This document shows, in pieces, positions 61,840 through 64,000 of a stretch of 64,000 nucleotides of DNA; positions within the stretch are counted from its first letter, which is position 1; each line of letters starts with the position of its first letter. The notes below the pieces were generated by a model. The model was given only the letters and a program-made list of their open reading frames with translations. It did no database searches and had not been told where the DNA came from. The stretch comes from Magnetococcales bacterium (GTDB lineage: Bacteria; Pseudomonadota; Magnetococcia; Magnetococcales; JADFYX01), in NCBI GenBank assembly GCA_002753565.1, contig PEAM01000002.1, positions 1-64,000 of the forward strand, written 5' to 3'. Position numbers and translations under genes: made by a program.

Positions 61840-63165
61840 ATGAGTATTCCCTTTAAAACAGTACATGTCATCGGTGCAGGATTAGCTGGATCAGAGGCAG
61901 CCTGGCAGTTGGCGAGGCAAGAGATTCCGGTACGGCTCTACGAAATGCGTCCTCAGAAAAGCACACCAGCTCACCGAACCGGTGATTGTGCGGAGTTGGT
62001 CTGTTCAAACTCTCTTCGTTCCGACGATGCCGAAAAAAATGCCGTTGGCCTGCTCCATGAAGAGATGCGACAGATGGGCAGTTTGATCATGCAGGCGGCA
62101 GATGCCAATCGAATTCCGGCCGGGGGAGCGTTGGCTGTGGACCGGGAGGGGTTTTCCCAAACCGTCACCAGGCTATTGGATTCGGCCCACCGGATAACCC
62201 GTGTGGATGGTGAAGTGCTCGCCCCTCCTGAAGGAGAGCTGACACTGATTGCGACAGGCCCGCTGACCTCCCCGGCACTGTCAAAATGGCTGGAGAGCAA
62301 GCTGGGTCCGGATCGGCTGGCTTTTTTTGATGCCCTGGCACCCATTGTTTCGGCCGACTCCATCAATCATGACATCGTCTGGCGACAATCCCGCTACGAC
62401 AAGGGCAGTGCCGACTATATCAACTGTCCCATGAACAAGCAGCAGTACGAAACGTTTATTGACAATTTATTGGCAGCCGAAAAGGTGGCCTTCAAGTCTT
62501 TTGAGAAAACCGGCTACTTTGAAGGGTGCCTTCCCATCGAGGTGATGGCGGAGCGGGGGAGGGAGACCCTCCGTTTTGGTCCCCTTAAGCCGGTTGGGTT
62601 GACCAACCCCCATAAACCGGATGAGCCGTTGCACGCCGTGGTCCAGCTTAGACAGGATAACAAGCAGGGAACCTTGTGGAATATTGTCGGCTTTCAAACC
62701 AAATTGACCTGGCCGGAGCAGAGGCGGATCTTTCGAACCATTCCCGGCTTGGAGGCGGCAGAGTTTGAACGGTTGGGGGCCATACATCGGAACACCTTTG
62801 TTGACAGCCCACAGTTGTTGGATGGCTATCTGCGTCTAAAAACTGACTCTCATCTCTATTTTGCTGGTCAAATTACTGGCGTTGAGGGGTATGTAGAGTC
62901 TGCGGCGAGTGGTTTGCTGGCTGGAATTTTCATGGCTCGGGCGGCTGCCGACTTTGCTCTTCCTCCTCCTCCACCCAAAACAACAGCCCATGGTGCCCTT
63001 TTGAACCATGTAACAGAATGGGTGGAAAAACGGGCCTTTCAGCCAATGAACATCAACTTTGGTCTGTTTCCTCCCCTGGAGGAAAAGGTGGTAAAAAAAT
63101 CAAGAAAACCAGCGCTTAGCAAAAGAGCCATCCGGGATTTATCTCACTGGCTTCAATTATTGTAA
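61840..63165 (+). CDS. trmFO: Methylenetetrahydrofolate--tRNA-(uracil-5-)-methyltransferase TrmFO
   Basis: TrmFO makes ribothymidine 54 in tRNA using methylene-THF and FAD, replacing SAM-dependent TrmA. The 441-residue protein shows the FAD motif [16 protein letters not shown], the [29 protein letters not shown] block, [23 protein letters not shown]-like sequence and [20 protein letters not shown]. TrmFO is found in Firmicutes and alphaproteobacteria among others, which fits the proposed host. The start has no strong ribosome site. Confidence 0.96.
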   Translation: MSIPFKTVHVIGAGLAGSEAAWQLARQEIPVRLYEMRPQKSTPAHRTGDCAELVCSNSLRSDDAEKNAVGLLHEEMRQMGSLIMQAADANRIPAGGALAVDREGFSQTVTRLLDSAHRITRVDGEVLAPPEGELTLIATGPLTSPALSKWLESKLGPDRLAFFDALAPIVSADSINHDIVWRQSRYDKGSADYINCPMNKQQYETFIDNLLAAEKVAFKSFEKTGYFEGCLPIEVMAERGRETLRFGPLKPVGLTNPHKPDEPLHAVVQLRQDNKQGTLWNIVGFQTKLTWPEQRRIFRTIPGLEAAEFERLGAIHRNTFVDSPQLLDGYLRLKTDSHLYFAGQITGVEGYVESAASGLLAGIFMARAAADFALPPPPPKTTAHGALLNHVTEWVEKRAFQPMNINFGLFPPLEEKVVKKSRKPALSKRAIRDLSHWLQLL

Positions 63166-63384
63166 ATAATGTTGCAACATAACCAGCTTTTAGTATAGAA
63201 TTGCTAACTTTTTATTGGTTGGGGGTGGGCGCTGTACTTTGGGTTGGTTTTTTTAGTTTTGTTAATTTTTTAGACCGAAATTAACAAAACGGACCAACAA
63301 TTGCATTTCACTCTTTCCAAAATATCCTAGAGGAGCTGAACCGTTTTGTCTGCTATTACACCTTGAGATTATGACGAGAGAAGT

Positions 63385-64000
63385 ATGCTTGCTGGATCAA
63401 TAAAAAAATATAAGAAACCAATTTTAGGCATGCCGTCCTATCCAGGCAGAGATCCTAGAATTGCCCGCAACGCCCAAGAGACGAATCGGCGGCAGTTTCC
63501 GTTTCTTCTGTTTGGTGTCATGACGGTTGTCGGGTTTATTGCCATTCATGGCGCTCTGAATGCCAGCACTGGTTTTAGCAGTGTGGAGGAGTCTCCGAGC
63601 TTTCTGAGTTGGATCTTGCGTAATGAGGGCCAACCAAAACAGGCCCCCATTCCCAAGCCGGTCCGTCAACCCCGTGATAGCCAAACGACCTCTTCCACCG
63701 CCACACGAGTGGTGCCCACACCGATTAAACGAAACCCCGACAGACCCATACAGTTGGCTTCACTCTCTGTCAGTGATTCCAGCACCTGGAGAAAACCCGA
63801 TAGAGAGGCCGTCGCCCCTTTACGGCGTCGAAGCAACAGACTGAACAATCGCGTTGTTATTGAGCGGGTTGGCAAGCGGGATACCCTGACCTCCTTACTA
63901 CAGCGTCAAAAAGTTCCCCTGTCCACTGTTTACGCTCTGGCCCGTGGCGCCAAGCCGGTTTTTAATCTGGCTACCGGTTTTCAGCGTGGCAAGCTGGTGA
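63385..64000 (+). CDS. M23-family peptidase, N-terminal part (cut by window end)
   Basis: An open frame of 205 codons from this ATG runs off the end. It has a basic start, one membrane helix (about 43-62: PFLLFGVMTVVGFIAIHGA), a proline- and arginine-rich low-complexity linker (about 85-150), and near the end VERVGKRDTLTSLLQRQKVPLSTVYAL, which resembles the OapA/LysM-like domain found before the LytM/M23 metalloprotease domain in MepM/YebA-type hydrolases. The peptidase domain would lie beyond the window. The region 63166-63384 between trmFO and this start has no other gene. Confidence 0.72.
   Translation, partial: MLAGSIKKYKKPILGMPSYPGRDPRIARNAQETNRRQFPFLLFGVMTVVGFIAIHGALNASTGFSSVEESPSFLSWILRNEGQPKQAPIPKPVRQPRDSQTTSSTATRVVPTPIKRNPDRPIQLASLSVSDSSTWRKPDREAVAPLRRRSNRLNNRVVIERVGKRDTLTSLLQRQKVPLSTVYALARGAKPVFNLATGFQRGKLV

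Noticed and set aside
1-64000. tRNA, rRNA genes and CRISPR arrays
   Set aside because: No GTTCGANTC-type T-loop in a tRNA-like fold, no rRNA core motifs, and no regularly spaced direct repeats with unique spacers were found; the only regular arrays are the hexamer and 40-41-bp tandem repeats, without spacers.

Overview
The window reads as a chromosomal piece of a Gram-negative, flagellated, respiring proteobacterium, most likely a deep-branching alphaproteobacterium (Magnetococcia-like is my best guess, not proven). The reasons are: ubiquinone synthesis (ubiC, ubiA) with a cytochrome bc1 complex, a TonB protein, a TorF-type outer-membrane protein, DUF3576, trmFO, class III PHA synthase genes (phaE-phaC) with a PhaR regulator, and an mnmG-rsmG-parA-parB block with parS sites. 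No rRNA or tRNA gene, CRISPR array, prophage or transposase gene was seen. Almost all genes are intact housekeeping or metabolic genes. The unusual material lies mainly in the spaces between genes.

Layout. 0.2-7.5 kb (minus): ccdA, cutA and a TlpA-like protein (cytochrome c/redox assembly), then a tightly overlapping operon rsmE-apbE-NusG II protein-Gx transporter-tonB-PAS protein-mutY. 7.8-13.5 kb (plus): ubiC-ubiA, then pilC-pilS-pilR. 13.6-19.8 kb: phosphoesterase, epimerase, TorF porin, DUF3576 lipoprotein, TusA-DsrE sulfur carriers. 19.9-26.5 kb (minus): flagellar operon flgB-flgC-fliE-fliF-fliG-fliH-fliI behind a possible sigma-54 promoter. 26.8-29.2 kb: hemL, a small membrane protein and a shikimate kinase. 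29.2-29.85 kb: a 655-bp AT-rich gap with a perfect DnaA box and E. coli oriC-like pyrimidine-rich motifs. 29.85-35.4 kb: PHA cluster phaA-phaB-phaR-phasin-phaE-phaC. 35.7-43 kb: SPOR protein, alr, dnaB, radC and a PilJ/CZB chemoreceptor. 43.4-46 kb: petABC. 46.4-53.3 kb: trmL, a DsbA-like protein, two tandem RatA/COQ10-like proteins and a 1408-residue truncated-PPDK-like protein. 53.5-64 kb: PPC protein, mnmG, rsmG, parAB with two parS sites, miaA, SDR, a 47-residue lipoprotein, YkgJ-type protein, trmFO and the start of an M23 peptidase.

Working together. Acetyl-CoA is converted by PhaA and PhaB to 3-hydroxybutyryl-CoA and polymerised by PhaEC. A TGCA-rich operator-like pair inside the phasin promoter suggests PhaR control. 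UbiCA feeds quinone to bc1. ParAB/parS, dnaB and the candidate origin suggest this part of the chromosome lies near the replication origin.

The most interesting structure is a family of dispersed, hairpin-rich intergenic repeats (six copies or fragments, about 13.5, 18.1, 35.6, 43.1, 53.4 and 60.6 kb). Five of the six sit between convergent genes. One copy carries a 4-unit 40-41-bp tandem array and another carries 46 in-phase hexamers. A second family, a MITE-like element of about 167 bp with 19-bp terminal inverted repeats, occurs twice.
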